A stretch of DNA of 64,000 nucleotides from Aphelocoma coerulescens (lineage: Eukaryota; Chordata; Aves; Passeriformes; Corvidae), in NCBI RefSeq assembly GCF_041296385.1, contig NW_027183622.1:62001-126000 (forward strand), given 5' to 3'. The position numbers and the translations under genes are program-made. Below are positions 35,492 through 48,789 of the stretch, one piece after another (position 1 is the first letter of the stretch; each line of letters starts with the position of its first letter). Under the pieces are notes generated by a model that saw only the letters and a program-made list of their open reading frames with translations, did no database searches and was not told the DNA's origin.

Positions 35492-36970
35492 TTGCACCTC
35501 GAGCTGAGGAAAATCCGTGCACAGAGCACTGTGGATGCGTGCAGTTATACACGCGCTGAAGAGCGGGACAGCTCAAAGCCATCGCTGGGCTTCAGTTCGC
35601 CATCCAGAGCACAGAAGGCGAAGAACGCAGCAGCCGGGCAGCGGGCAGGCATTCTAAGGGGCTCAGCGTGCCGGCTTCCAAAGTCCAGCAGAGAGCTGCT
35701 TCACAAGCGCATTCAGCTGATGAGAATGCTCCGGCAGCTTCCGAGAGTAAGGCGCAGCCCTTGCACTCCATCATCACACAACCTGGCCAGAAACAGTTGC
35801 TTGCACCCTGCCGTGTTGCAGAGTCCACGCAGCTTGAGCGCACCCAGAAGGACGCGTCGAGAAAGAAGGCGTTCTTCAAGGTGCCCCTTCTCGAAGCAGC
35901 CTGGAAACTGAGCACAACACACTGCGGCTAGGCAGCTTCCTTCGCCGATAGACGTGCCGTCCCACCCATTAGGCACTCTCGCAGCTCCGTTGCCCGCTTG
36001 CAGCAGCTGCTCCCAAAGAAAAAGGCTCCAGGAGCAACAGCCACTGCTGGGCTGAACCTTCCCCTTGCCTCACGTAGAGCAACGAGAAACTGTCCTCTGC
36101 ACGCTGGCTTTCCCTTCTCCACCGCACCTACCACCGTGATCGCTGCGTCTCGAAGCATAAACCGAGCATCGTTGTTTCCAGGGGCTACTGGAAGAGAACT
36201 AGGCAGCAGCACAAGTAGTTAGCCGCAAGTCGAGCTTTCTGTTTCCGACTGCTAAAGTGAATCCGCGAACGAGCGAGTGGCAGGCACGCTTCCTCTTGCA
36301 GCCTGTGCGAGTCGCACGGCAGCCCGGTGGTGCTCTGCGCCTTCGTTCTTCTGCCCCTTCGTACCACGTCGCGCTTTCGTTTCGCTGCAGACGAACGGTC
36401 GTCTGCTTCTCGCCCAGAGAGCACGGTGCCGGCAGCGAAAGCCTCCAGGCTGCTGCTTCTGCCGAAACACGCCTGGGCTATGCACTTTCCCTCGCAGCGC
36501 TAGGTAGCGGCACCTTCCGTCTGCGTGGTAGCCTGAACCTTAAGGGAGAGCTTCTCGGCTGCGTCTCGCCCACAGAACACTTTTAGGTCAGCGAGCTTAC
36601 CCAGAGCTTGCCCCCGATGCGTGGAAGCTTGTATTTGCACCACATTCCAGGGCTAGGCTTCTTGCCTGTACAGCCTGCACAGCGCCGGCAGAGCGCGGTG
36701 CTCTCTGCAGCCTTCTTCTCGCTTCCGAGTACCACCGCGCACCTTCCAGCCTTGCAGAGAGCGAAGATGCGGACAGACGTCCCGCACAGAAGAACGTGCC
36801 AGGACGAAAAGATGTTCCCCCTTTCCTCCTCGTCGTCGCCCGGATTGTGGTGCTGTGTTGAAAGTCTTGGCCAGCGAAAGGCGAATCCAGCAAGGGCTTC
36901 TCTCTTGACGCATTTGGCCGAGCGAGAGCTCCACGGACGCTTTGGACACTGTAAACCAGCAAGAAAATGA
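35492..36970. repeat. Monomer 25, HOR slot A, right half replaced, 1,479 bp
   Basis: Keeps A253 and the 4-bp insertion but has TTT at u991-993, C1029 and consensus ACA at u1278-1280. The switch from A-type to consensus lies between u727 and u991. Confidence 0.95.
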
Positions 36971-38445
36971 TTGCACCTCGAGCTGAGGAAAATCCGTGCA
37001 CAGAGCACTGTGGATGCGTGCAGTTATACACGCGCTGAAGAGCGGGACAGCTCAAAGCCATCGCTGGGCTTCAGTTCGCCATCCAGAGCACAGAAGGCGA
37101 AGAACGCAGCAGCCGGGCAGCGGGCAGGCATTCTAAGGGGCTCAGCGTGCCGGCTTCCAAAGTCCAGCAGAGAGCTGCTTCACAAGCGCATTCAGCTGAT
37201 GAGAATGCTCCGGCAGCTTCCGCGAGTAAGGCGCAGCCCTTGCACTCCATCATCACACAACCTGGCCAGAAACAGTTGCTTGCACCCTGCCGTGTTGCAG
37301 AGTCCACGCAGCTTGAGCTCACCCAGAAGGACGCGTCGAGAAAGAAGGCGTTCTTCAAGGTGCCCCTTCTCGAAGCAGCCTGGAAACTGAGCACAACACA
37401 CTGCGGCTAGGCAGCTTCCTTCGCCGATAGACGTGCCGTCCCACCCATTAGGCACTCTCGCAGCTCCGTTGCCCGCTTGCAGCAGCTGCTCCCAAAGAAA
37501 AAGGCTCCAGGAGCAACAGCCACTGCTGGGCTGAACCTTCCCCTTGCCTCACGTAGAGCAACGAGAAACTGTCCTCTGCACGCTGGCTTTCCCTTCTCCA
37601 CCGCACCTACCACCGTGATCGCTGCGTCTCGAAGCATAAACCGAGCATCGTTGTTTCCAGGGGCTACTGGAAGAGAACTAGGCAGCAGCACAAGTAGCCG
37701 CAAGTCGAGCTTTCTGTTTCCGACTGCTAAAGTGAATCCGCGAACGAGCGAGTGGCAGGCACGCTTCCTCTTGCAGCCTGTGCGAGTCGCACGGCAGCCC
37801 GGTGGTGCTCTGCGCCTTCGTTCTTCTGCCCCTTCGTACCACGTCGCGCTTTCGTTTCGCTGCAGACGAACGGTCGTCTGCTTCTCGCCCAGAGAGCACG
37901 GTGCCGGCAGCGAAAGCCTCCAGGCTGCTGCTTCTGCCGAAACACGCCTGGGCTATGCACTTTCCCTCGCAGCGCTAGGTAGCGGCACCTTCCGTCTGCG
38001 TGGTAGCCTGAACCTTAAGGGAGAGCTTCTCGGCTGCGTCTCGCCCACAGAACACTTTTAGGTCAGCGAGCTTACCCAGAGCTTGCCCCCGATGCGTGGA
38101 AGCTTGTATTTGCACCACATTCCAGGGCTAGGCTTCTTGCCTGTACAGCCTGCACAGCGCCGGCAGAGCGCGGTGCTCTCTGCAGCCTTCTTCTCGCTTC
38201 CGAGTACCACCGCGCACCTTCCAGCCTTGCAGAGAGCGAAGATGCGGACAGACGTCCCGCACAGAAGAACGTGCCAGGACGAAAAGATGTTCCCCCTTTC
38301 CTCCTCGTCGTCGCCTGGATTGTGGTGCTGTGTTGAAAGTCTTGGCCAGCGAAAGGCGAATCCAGCAAGGGCTTCTCTCTTGACGCATTTGGCCGAGCGA
38401 GAGCTCCACGGACGCTTTGGACACTGTAAACCAGCAAGAAAATGA
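36971..38445. repeat. Monomer 26, HOR slot B, left half replaced
   Basis: T1346 marks it as B, but it has C253 where other B units have A253. Private G to T at 37319 (u349) creates a GAGCTC site. Confidence 0.96.
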
Positions 38446-39924
38446 TTGCACCTCGAGCTGAGGAAAATCCGTGCACAGAGCACTGTGGATGCGTGCAGTT
38501 ATACACGCGCTGAAGAGCGGGACAGCTCAAAGCCATCGCTGGGCTTCAGTTCGCCATCCAGAGCACAGAAGGCGAAGAACGCAGCAGCCGGGCAGCGGGC
38601 AGGCATTCTAAGGGGCTCAGCGTGCCGGCTTCCAAAGTCCAGCAGAGAGCTGCTTCACAAGCGCATTCAGCTGATGAGAATGCTCCGGCAGCTTCCGTGA
38701 GTAAGGCGCAGCCCTTGCACTCCATCATCACACAACCTGGCCAGAAACAGTTGCTTGCACCCTGCCGTGTTGCAGAGTCCACGCAGCTTGAGCGCACCCA
38801 GAAGGACGCGTCGAGAAAGAAGGCGTTCTTCAAGGTGCCCCTTCTCGAAGCAGCCTGGAAACTGAGCACAACACACTGCGGCTAGGCAGCTTCCTTCGCC
38901 GATAGACGTGCCGTCCCACCCATTAGGCACTCTCGCAGCTCCGTTGCCCGCTTGCAGCAGCTGCTCCCAAAGAAAAAGGCTCCAGGAGCAACAGCCACTG
39001 CTGGGCTGAACCTTCCCCTTGCCTCACGTAGAGCAACGAGAAACTGTCCTCTGCACGCTGGCTTTCCCTTCTCCACCGCACCTACCACCGTGATCGCTGC
39101 GTCTCGAAGCATAAACCGAGCATCGTTTTTTCCAGGGGCTACTGGAAGAGAACTAGGCAGCAGCACAAGTAGTTAGCCGCAAGTCGAGCTTTCTGTTTCC
39201 GACTGCTAAAGTGAATCCGCGAACGAGCGAGTGGCAGGCACGCTTCCTCTTGCAGCCTGTGCGAGTCGCACGGCAGCCCGGTGGTGCTCTGCGCCTTCGT
39301 TCTTCTGCCCCTTTGTACCACGTCGCGCTTTCGTTTCGCTGCAGACGAACGGTCGTCTGCTTCTCGCCCAGAGAGCACGGTGCCGGCAGCGAAAGCCTCC
39401 AGGCTGCTGCTTCTGCCGAAACACGCCTGGGCTATGCACTTTCCCTCGCAGCGCTAGGTAGCGGCACCTTCCGTCTGCGTGGTAGCCTGAACCTTAAGGG
39501 AGAGCTTCTCGGCTGCGTCTCGCCCACAGAACACTTTTAGGTCAGCGAGCTTACCCAGAGCTTGCCCCCGATGCGTGGAAGCTTGTATTTGCACCACATT
39601 CCAGGGCTAGGCTTCTTGCCTGTACAGCCTGCACAGCGCCGGCAGAGCGCGGTGCTCTCTGCAGCCTTCTTCTCGCTTCCGAGTACCACCGCGCACCTTC
39701 CAGCCTTGCAGAGAGCGAAGATGCGGATGGACGTCCCGCACAGAAGAACGTGCCAGGACGAAAAGATGTTCCCCCTTTCCTCCTCGTCGTCGCCCGGATT
39801 GTGGTGCTGTGTTGAAAGTCTTGGCCAGCGAAAGGCGAATCCAGCAAGGGCTTCTCTCTTGACGCATTTGGCCGAGCGAGAGCTCCACGGACGCTTTGGA
39901 CACTGTAAACCAGCAAGAAAATGA
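38446..39924. repeat. Monomer 27, HOR slot C, 1,479 bp
   Basis: Same marker set as monomers 22 and 32. Confidence 0.97.
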
Positions 39925-41403
39925 TTGCACCTCGAGCTGAGGAAAATCCGTGCACAGAGCACTGTGGATGCGTGCAGTTATACACGCGCTGAAGAGCGGG
40001 ACAGCTCAAAGCCATCGCTGGGCTTCAGTTCGCCATCCAGAGCACAGAAGGCGAAGAACGCAGCAGCCGGGCAGCGGGCAGGCATTCTAAGGGGCTCAGC
40101 GTGCCGGCTTCCAAAGTCCAGCAGAGAGCTGCTTCACAAGCGCATTCAGCTGATGAGAATGCTCCGGCAGCTTCCGAGAGTAAGGCGCAGCCCTTGCACT
40201 CCATCATCACACAACCTGGCCAGAAACAGTTGCTTGCACCCTGCCGTGTTGCAGAGTCCACGCAGCTTGAGCGCACCCAGAAGGACGCGTCGAGAAAGAA
40301 GGCGTTCTTCAAGGTGCCCCTTCTCGAAGCAGCCTGGAAACTGAGCACAACACACTGCGGCTAGGCAGCTTCCTTCGCCGATAGACGTGCCGTCCCACCC
40401 ATTAGGCACTCTCGCAGCTCCGTTGCCCGCTTGCAGCAGCTGCTCCCAAAGAAAAAGGCTCCAGGAGCAACAGCCACTGCTGGGCTGAACCTTCCCCTTG
40501 CCTCACGTAGAGCAACGAGAAACTGTCCTCTGCACGCTGGCTTTCCCTTCTCCACCGCACCTACCACCGTGATCGCTGCGTCTCGAAGCATAAACCGAGC
40601 ATCGTTTTTTCCAGGGGCTACTGGAAGAGAACTAGGCAGCAGCACAAGTAGTTAGCCGCAAGTCGAGCTTTCTGTTTCCGACTGCTAAAGTGAATCCGCG
40701 AACGAGCGAGTGGCAGGCACGCTTCCTCTTGCAGCCTGTGCGAGTCGCACGGCAGCCCGGTGGTGCTCTGCGCCTTCGTTCTTCTGCCCCTTTGTACCAC
40801 GTCGCGCTTTCGTTTCGCTGCAGACGAACGGTCGTCTGCTTCTCGCCCAGAGAGCACGGTGCCGGCAGCGAAAGCCTCCAGGCTGCTGCTTCTGCCGAAA
40901 CACGCCTGGGCTATGCACTTTCCCTCGCAGCGCTAGGTAGCGGCACCTTCCGTCTGCGTGGTAGCCTGAACCTTAAGGGAGAGCTTCTCGGCTGCGTCTC
41001 GCCCACAGAACACTTTTAGGTCAGCGAGCTTACCCAGAGCTTGCCCCCGATGCGTGGAAGCTTGTATTTGCACCACATTCCAGGGCTAGGCTTCTTGCCT
41101 GTACAGCCTGCACAGCGCCGGCAGAGCGCGGTGCTCTCTGCAGCCTTCTTCTCGCTTCCGAGTACCACCGCGCACCTTCCAGCCTTGCAGAGAGCGAAGA
41201 TGCGGATGGATGTCCCGCACAGAAGAACGTGCCAGGACGAAAAGATGTTCCCCCTTTCCTCCTCGTCGTCGCCCGGATTGTGGTGCTGTGTTGAAAGTCT
41301 TGGCCAGCGAAAGGCGAATCCAGCAAGGGCTTCTCTCTTGACGCATTTGGCCGAGCGAGAGCTCCACGGACGCTTTGGACACTGTAAACCAGCAAGAAAA
41401 TGA
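39925..41403. repeat. Monomer 28, HOR slot D, haplotype A253/T865, 1,479 bp
   Basis: A253, T683, insertion, T865, T1279+G1280+T1283. The left part resembles slot C rather than the D units 23, 38 and 43. Confidence 0.97.
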
Positions 41404-42878
41404 TTGCACCTCGAGCTGAGGAAAATCCGTGCACAGAGCACTGTGGATGCGTGCAGTTATACACGCGCTGAAGAGCGGGACAGCTCAAAGCCATCGCTGG
41501 GCTTCAGTTCGCCATCCAGAGCACAGAAGGCGAAGAACGCAGCAGCCGGGCAGCGGGCAGGCATTCTAAGGGGCTCAGCGTGCCGGCTTCCAAAGTCCAG
41601 CAGAGAGCTGCTTCACAAGCGCATTCAGCTGATGAGAATGCTCCGGCAGCTTCCGAGAGTAAGGCGCAGCCCTTGCACTCCATCATCACACAACCTGGCC
41701 AGAAACAGTTGCTTGCACCCTGCCGTGTTGCAGAGTCCACGCAGCTTGAGCGCACCCAGAAGGACGCGTCGAGAAAGAAGGCGTTCTTCAAGGTGCCCCT
41801 TCTCGAAGCAGCCTGGAAACTGAGCACAACACACTGCGGCTAGGCAGCTTCCTTCGCCGATAGACGTGCCGTCCCACCCATTAGGCACTCTCGCAGCTCC
41901 GTTGCCCGCTTGCAGCAGCTGCTCCCAAAGAAAAAGGCTCCAGGAGCAACAGCCACTGCTGGGCTGAACCTTCCCCTTGCCTCACGTAGAGCAACGAGAA
42001 ACTGTCCTCTGCACGCTGGCTTTCCCTTCTCCACCGCACCTACCACCGTGATCGCTGCGTCTCGAAGCATAAACCGAGCATCGTTGTTTCCAGGGGCTAC
42101 TGGAAGAGAACTAGGCAGCAGCACAAGTAGCCGCAAGTCGAGCTTTCTGTTTCCGACTGCTAAAGTGAATCCGCGAACGAGCGAGTGGCAGGCACGCTTC
42201 CTCTTGCAGCCTGTGCGAGTCGCACGGCAGCCCGGTGGTGCTCTGCGCCTTCGTTCTTCTGCCCCTTCGTACCACGTCGCGCTTTCGTTTCGCTGCAGAC
42301 GAACGGTCGTCTGCTTCTCGCCCAGAGAGCACGGTGCCGGCAGCGAAAGCCTCCAGGCTGCTGCTTCTGCCGAAACACGCCTGGGCTATGCACTTTCCCT
42401 CGCAGCGCTAGGTAGCGGCACCTTCCGTCTGCGTGGTAGCCTGAACCTTAAGGGAGAGCTTCTCGGCTGCGTCTCGCCCACAGAACACTTTTAGGTCAGC
42501 GAGCTTACCCAGAGCTTGCCCCCGATGCGTGGAAGCTTGTATTTGCACCACATTCCAGGGCTAGGCTTCTTGCCTGTACAGCCTGCACAGCGCCGGCAGA
42601 GCGCGGTGCTCTCTGCAGCCTTCTTCTCGCTTCCGAGTACCACCGCGCACCTTCCAGCCTTGCAGAGAGCGAAGATGCGGATAGACGTCCCACACAGAAG
42701 AACGTGCCAGGACGAAAAGATGTTCCCCCTTTCCTCCTCGTCGTCGCCCGGATTGTGGTGCTGTGTTGAAAGTCTTGGCCAGCGAAAGGCGAATCCAGCA
42801 AGGGCTTCTCTCTTGACGCATTTGGCCGAGCGAGAGCTCCACGGACGCTTTGGACACTGTAAACCAGCAAGAAAATGA
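41404..42878. repeat. Monomer 29, HOR slot E
   Basis: A253, T1279, A1289. Typical E unit. Confidence 0.97.
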
Positions 42879-44356
42879 TTGCACCTCGAGCTGAGGAAAA
42901 TCCGTGCACAGAGCACTGTGGATGCGTGCAGTTATACACGCGCTGAAGAGCGGGACAGCTCAAAGCCATCGCTGGGCTTCAGTTCGCCATCCAGAGCACA
43001 GAAGGCGAAGAACGCAGCAGCCGGGCAGCGGGCAGGCATTCTAAGGGGCTCAGCGTGCCGGCTTCCAAAGTCCAGCAGAGAGCTGCTTCACAAGCGCATT
43101 CAGCTGATGAGAATGCTCCGGCAGCTTCCGAGAGTAAGGCGCAGCCCTTGCACTCCATCATCACACAACCTGGCCAGAAACAGTTGCTTGCACCCTGCCG
43201 TGTTGCAGAGTCCACGCAGCTTGAGCGCACCCAGAAGGACGCGTCGAGAAAGAAGGCGTTCTTCAAGGTGCCCCTTCTCGAAGCAGCCTGGAAACTGAGC
43301 ACAACACACTGCGGCTAGGCAGCTTCCTTCGCCGATAGACGTGCCGTCCCACCCATTAGGCACTCTCGCAGCTCCGTTGCCCGCTTGCAGCAGCTGCTCC
43401 CAAAGAAAAAGGCTCCAGGAGCAACAGCCACTGCTGGGCTGAACCTTCCCCTTGCCTCACGTAGAGCAACGAGAAACTGTCCTCTGCACGCTGGCTTTCC
43501 CTTCTCCACCGCACCTACCACCGTGATCGCTGCGTCTCGAAGCATAAACCGAGCATCGTTGTTTCCAGGGGCTACTGGAAGAGAACTAGGCAGCAGCACA
43601 AGTAGTTAGCCGCAAGTCGAGCTTTCTGTTTCCGACTGCTAAAGTGAATCCGCGAACGAGCGAGTGGCAGGCACGCTTCCTCTTGCAGCCTGTGCGAGTC
43701 GCACGGCAGCCCGGTGGTGCTCTGCGCCTTCGTTCTTCTGCCCCTTCGTACCACGTCGCGCTTTCGTTTCGCTGCAGACGAACGGTCGTCTGCTTCTCGC
43801 CCAGAGAGCACGGTGCCGGCAGCGAAAGCCTCCAGGCTGCTGCTTCTGCCGAAACACGCCTGGGCTATGCACTTCCCTCGCAGCGCTAGGTAGCGGCACC
43901 TTCCGTCTGTGTGGTAGCCTGAACCTTAAGGGAGAGCTTCTCGGCTGCGTCTCGCCCACAGAACACTTTTAGGTCAGCGAGCTTACCCAGAGCTTGCCCC
44001 CGATGCGTGGAAGCTTGTATTTGCACCACATTCCAGGGCTAGGCTTCTTGCCTGTACAGCCTGCACAGCGCCGGCAGAGCGCGGTGCTCTCTGCAGCCTT
44101 CTTCTCGCTTCCGAGTACCACCGCGCACCTTCCAGCCTTGCAGAGAGCGAAGATGCGGATGGACGTCCCGCACAGAAGAACGTGCCAGGACGAAAAGATG
44201 TTCCCCCTTTCCTCCTCGTCGTCGCCCGGATTGTGGTGCTGTGTTGAAAGTCTTGGCCAGCGAAAGGCGAATCCAGCAAGGGCTTCTCTCTTGACGCATT
44301 TGGCCGAGCGAGAGCTCCACGGACGCTTTGGACACTGTAAACCAGCAAGAAAATGA
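42879..44356. repeat. Monomer 30, HOR slot A, 1,478 bp
   Basis: Full A marker set: A253, insertion, T deletion, T1029, T1279+G1280. Confidence 0.97.
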
Positions 44357-45831
44357 TTGCACCTCGAGCTGAGGAAAATCCGTGCACAGAGCACTGTGGA
44401 TGCGTGCAGTTATACACGCGCTGAAGAGCGGGACAGCTCAAAGCCATCGCTGGGCTTCAGTTCGCCATCCAGAGCACAGAAGGCGAAGAACGCAGCAGCC
44501 GGGCAGCGGGCAGGCATTCTAAGGGGCTCAGCGTGCCGGCTTCCAAAGTCCAGCAGAGAGCTGCTTCACAAGCGCATTCAGCTGATGAGAATGCTCCGGC
44601 AGCTTCCGAGAGTAAGGCGCAGCCCTTGCACTCCATCATCACACAACCTGGCCAGAAACAGTTGCTTGCACCCTGCCGTGTTGCAGAGTCCACGCAGCTT
44701 GAGCGCACCCAGAAGGACGCGTCGAGAAAGAAGGCGTTCTTCAAGGTGCCCCTTCTCGAAGCAGCCTGGAAACTGAGCACAACACACTGCGGCTAGGCAG
44801 CTTCCTTCGCCGATAGACGTGCCGTCCCACCCATTAGGCACTCTCGCAGCTCCGTTGCCCGCTTGCAGCAGCTGCTCCCAAAGAAAAAGGCTCCAGGAGC
44901 AACAGCCACTGCTGGGCTGAACCTTCCCCTTGCCTCACGTAGAGCAACGAGAAACTGTCCTCTGCACGCTGGCTTTCCCTTCTCCACCGCACCTACCACC
45001 GTGATCGCTGCGTCTCGAAGCATAAACCGAGCATCGTTGTTTCCAGGGGCTACTGGAAGAGAACTAGGCAGCAGCACAAGTAGCCGCAAGTCGAGCTTTC
45101 TGTTTCCGACTGCTAAAGTGAATCCGCGAACGAGCGAGTGGCAGGCACGCTTCCTCTTGCAGCCTGTGCGAGTCGCACGGCAGCCCGGTGGTGCTCTGCG
45201 CCTTCGTTCTTCTGCCCCTTCGTACCACGTCGCGCTTTCGTTTCGCTGCAGACGAACGGTCGTCTGCTTCTCGCCCAGAGAGCACGGTGCCGGCAGCGAA
45301 AGCCTCCAGGCTGCTGCTTCTGCCGAAACACGCCTGGGCTATGCACTTTCCCTCGCAGCGCTAGGTAGCGGCACCTTCCGTCTGCGTGGTAGCCTGAACC
45401 TTAAGGGAGAGCTTCTCGGCTGCGTCTCGCCCACAGAACACTTTTAGGTCAGCGAGCTTACCCAGAGCTTGCCCCCGATGCGTGGAAGCTTGTATTTGCA
45501 CCACATTCCAGGGCTAGGCTTCTTGCCTGTACAGCCTGCACAGCGCCGGCAGAGCGCGGTGCTCTCTGCAGCCTTCTTCTCGCTTCCGAGTACCACCGCG
45601 CACCTTCCAGCCTTGCAGAGAGCGAAGATGCGGACAGACGTCCCGCACAGAAGAACGTGCCAGGACGAAAAGATGTTCCCCCTTTCCTCCTCGTCGTCGC
45701 CTGGATTGTGGTGCTGTGTTGAAAGTCTTGGCCAGCGAAAGGCGAATCCAGCAAGGGCTTCTCTCTTGACGCATTTGGCCGAGCGAGAGCTCCACGGACG
45801 CTTTGGACACTGTAAACCAGCAAGAAAATGA
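44357..45831. repeat. Monomer 31, HOR slot B
   Basis: A253 and T1346. Matches monomers 21 and 41. Confidence 0.97.
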
Positions 45832-47310
45832 TTGCACCTCGAGCTGAGGAAAATCCGTGCACAGAGCACTGTGGATGCGTGCAGTTATACACGCGCTGAA
45901 GAGCGGGACAGCTCAAAGCCATCGCTGGGCTTCAGTTCGCCATCCAGAGCACAGAAGGCGAAGAACGCAGCAGCCGGGCAGCGGGCAGGCATTCTAAGGG
46001 GCTCAGCGTGCCGGCTTCCAAAGTCCAGCAGAGAGCTGCTTCACAAGCGCATTCAGCTGATGAGAATGCTCCGGCAGCTTCCGTGAGTAAGGCGCAGCCC
46101 TTGCACTCCATCATCACACAACCTGGCCAGAAACAGTTGCTTGCACCCTGCCGTGTTGCAGAGTCCACGCAGCTTGAGCGCACCCAGAAGGACGCGTCGA
46201 GAAAGAAGGCGTTCTTCAAGGTGCCCCTTCTCGAAGCAGCCTGGAAACTGAGCACAACACACTGCGGCTAGGCAGCTTCCTTCGCCGATAGACGTGCCGT
46301 CCCACCCATTAGGCACTCTCGCAGCTCCGTTGCCCGCTTGCAGCAGCTGCTCCCAAAGAAAAAGGCTCCAGGAGCAACAGCCACTGCTGGGCTGAACCTT
46401 CCCCTTGCCTCACGTAGAGCAACGAGAAACTGTCCTCTGCACGCTGGCTTTCCCTTCTCCACCGCACCTACCACCGTGATCGCTGCGTCTCGAAGCATAA
46501 ACCGAGCATCGTTTTTTCCAGGGGCTACTGGAAGAGAACTAGGCAGCAGCACAAGTAGTTAGCCGCAAGTCGAGCTTTCTGTTTCCGACTGCTAAAGTGA
46601 ATCCGCGAACGAGCGAGTGGCAGGCACGCTTCCTCTTGCAGCCTGTGCGAGTCGCACGGCAGCCCGGTGGTGCTCTGCGCCTTCGTTCTTCTGCCCCTTT
46701 GTACCACGTCGCGCTTTCGTTTCGCTGCAGACGAACGGTCGTCTGCTTCTCGCCCAGAGAGCACGGTGCCGGCAGCGAAAGCCTCCAGGCTGCTGCTTCT
46801 GCCGAAACACGCCTGGGCTATGCACTTTCCCTCGCAGCGCTAGGTAGCGGCACCTTCCGTCTGCGTGGTAGCCTGAACCTTAAGGGAGAGCTTCTCGGCT
46901 GCGTCTCGCCCACAGAACACTTTTAGGTCAGCGAGCTTACCCAGAGCTTGCCCCCGATGCGTGGAAGCTTGTATTTGCACCACATTCCAGGGCTAGGCTT
47001 CTTGCCTGTACAGCCTGCACAGCGCCGGCAGAGCGCGGTGCTCTCTGCAGCCTTCTTCTCGCTTCCGAGTACCACCGCGCACCTTCCAGCCTTGCAGAGA
47101 GCGAAGATGCGGATGGACGTCCCGCACAGAAGAACGTGCCAGGACGAAAAGATGTTCCCCCTTTCCTCCTCGTCGTCGCCCGGATTGTGGTGCTGTGTTG
47201 AAAGTCTTGGCCAGCGAAAGGCGAATCCAGCAAGGGCTTCTCTCTTGACGCATTTGGCCGAGCGAGAGCTCCACGGACGCTTTGGACACTGTAAACCAGC
47301 AAGAAAATGA
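45832..47310. repeat. Monomer 32, HOR slot C, 1,479 bp
   Basis: Last C-slot unit with T253. Otherwise T683, insertion, T865, T1279+G1280. Confidence 0.97.
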
Positions 47311-48789
47311 TTGCACCTCGAGCTGAGGAAAATCCGTGCACAGAGCACTGTGGATGCGTGCAGTTATACACGCGCTGAAGAGCGGGACAGCTCAAAGCCA
47401 TCGCTGGGCTTCAGTTCGCCATCCAGAGCACAGAAGGCGAAGAACGCAGCAGCCGGGCAGCGGGCAGGCATTCTAAGGGGCTCAGCGTGCCGGCTTCCAA
47501 AGTCCAGCAGAGAGCTGCTTCACAAGCGCATTCAGCTGATGAGAATGCTCCGGCAGCTTCCGAGAGTAAGGCGCAGCCCTTGCACTCCATCATCACACAA
47601 CCTGGCCAGAAACAGTTGCTTGCACCCTGCCGTGTTGCAGAGTCCACGCAGCTTGAGCGCACCCAGAAGGACGCGTCGAGAAAGAAGGCGTTCTTCAAGG
47701 TGCCCCTTCTCGAAGCAGCCTGGAAACTGAGCACAACACACTGCGGCTAGGCAGCTTCCTTCGCCGATAGACGTGCCGTCCCACCCATTAGGCACTCTCG
47801 CAGCTCCGTTGCCCGCTTGCAGCAGCTGCTCCCAAAGAAAAAGGCTCCAGGAGCAACAGCCACTGCTGGGCTGAACCTTCCCCTTGCCTCACGTAGAGCA
47901 ACGAGAAACTGTCCTCTGCACGCTGGCTTTCCCTTCTCCACCGCACCTACCACCGTGATCGCTGCGTCTCGAAGCATAAACCGAGCATCGTTTTTTCCAG
48001 GGGCTACTGGAAGAGAACTAGGCAGCAGCACAAGTAGTTAGCCGCAAGTCGAGCTTTCTGTTTCCGACTGCTAAAGTGAATCCGCGAACGAGCGAGTGGC
48101 AGGCACGCTTCCTCTTGCAGCCTGTGCGAGTCGCACGGCAGCCCGGTGGTGCTCTGCGCCTTCGTTCTTCTGCCCCTTTGTACCACGTCGCGCTTTCGTT
48201 TCGCTGCAGACGAACGGTCGTCTGCTTCTCGCCCAGAGAGCACGGTGCCGGCAGCGAAAGCCTCCAGGCTGCTGCTTCTGCCGAAACACGCCTGGGCTAT
48301 GCACTTTCCCTCGCAGCGCTAGGTAGCGGCACCTTCCGTCTGCGTGGTAGCCTGAACCTTAAGGGAGAGCTTCTCGGCTGCGTCTCGCCCACAGAACACT
48401 TTTAGGTCAGCGAGCTTACCCAGAGCTTGCCCCCGATGCGTGGAAGCTTGTATTTGCACCACATTCCAGGGCTAGGCTTCTTGCCTGTACAGCCTGCACA
48501 GCGCCGGCAGAGCGCGGTGCTCTCTGCAGCCTTCTTCTCGCTTCCGAGTACCACCGCGCACCTTCCAGCCTTGCAGAGAGCGAAGATGCGGATGGATGTC
48601 CCGCACAGAAGAACGTGCCAGGACGAAAAGATGTTCCCCCTTTCCTCCTCGTCGTCGCCCGGATTGTGGTGCTGTGTTGAAAGTCTTGGCCAGCGAAAGG
48701 CGAATCCAGCAAGGGCTTCTCTCTTGACGCATTTGGCCGAGCGAGAGCTCCACGGACGCTTTGGACACTGTAAACCAGCAAGAAAATGA
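47311..48789. repeat. Monomer 33, HOR slot D, haplotype A253/T865, 1,479 bp
   Basis: Matches monomer 28 at all sites compared. Confidence 0.97.

Larger units (their letters stand above)
34017..41403. repeat. HOR copy 2 (E-A-B-C-D, 7,387 bp)
   Basis: Contains monomers 24 to 28. The A slot (monomer 25) keeps the 4-bp insertion but has lost all right-half A markers, which makes this copy one base longer than the others. The B slot (monomer 26) has C253 instead of A253 and a private change. Confidence 0.92.
41404..48789. repeat. HOR copy 3 (E-A-B-C-D, 7,386 bp)
   Basis: Contains monomers 29 to 33, all carrying the full marker set of their slots. It is the best reference copy of the HOR in this window. 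D has the A253 and T865 haplotype. Confidence 0.94.
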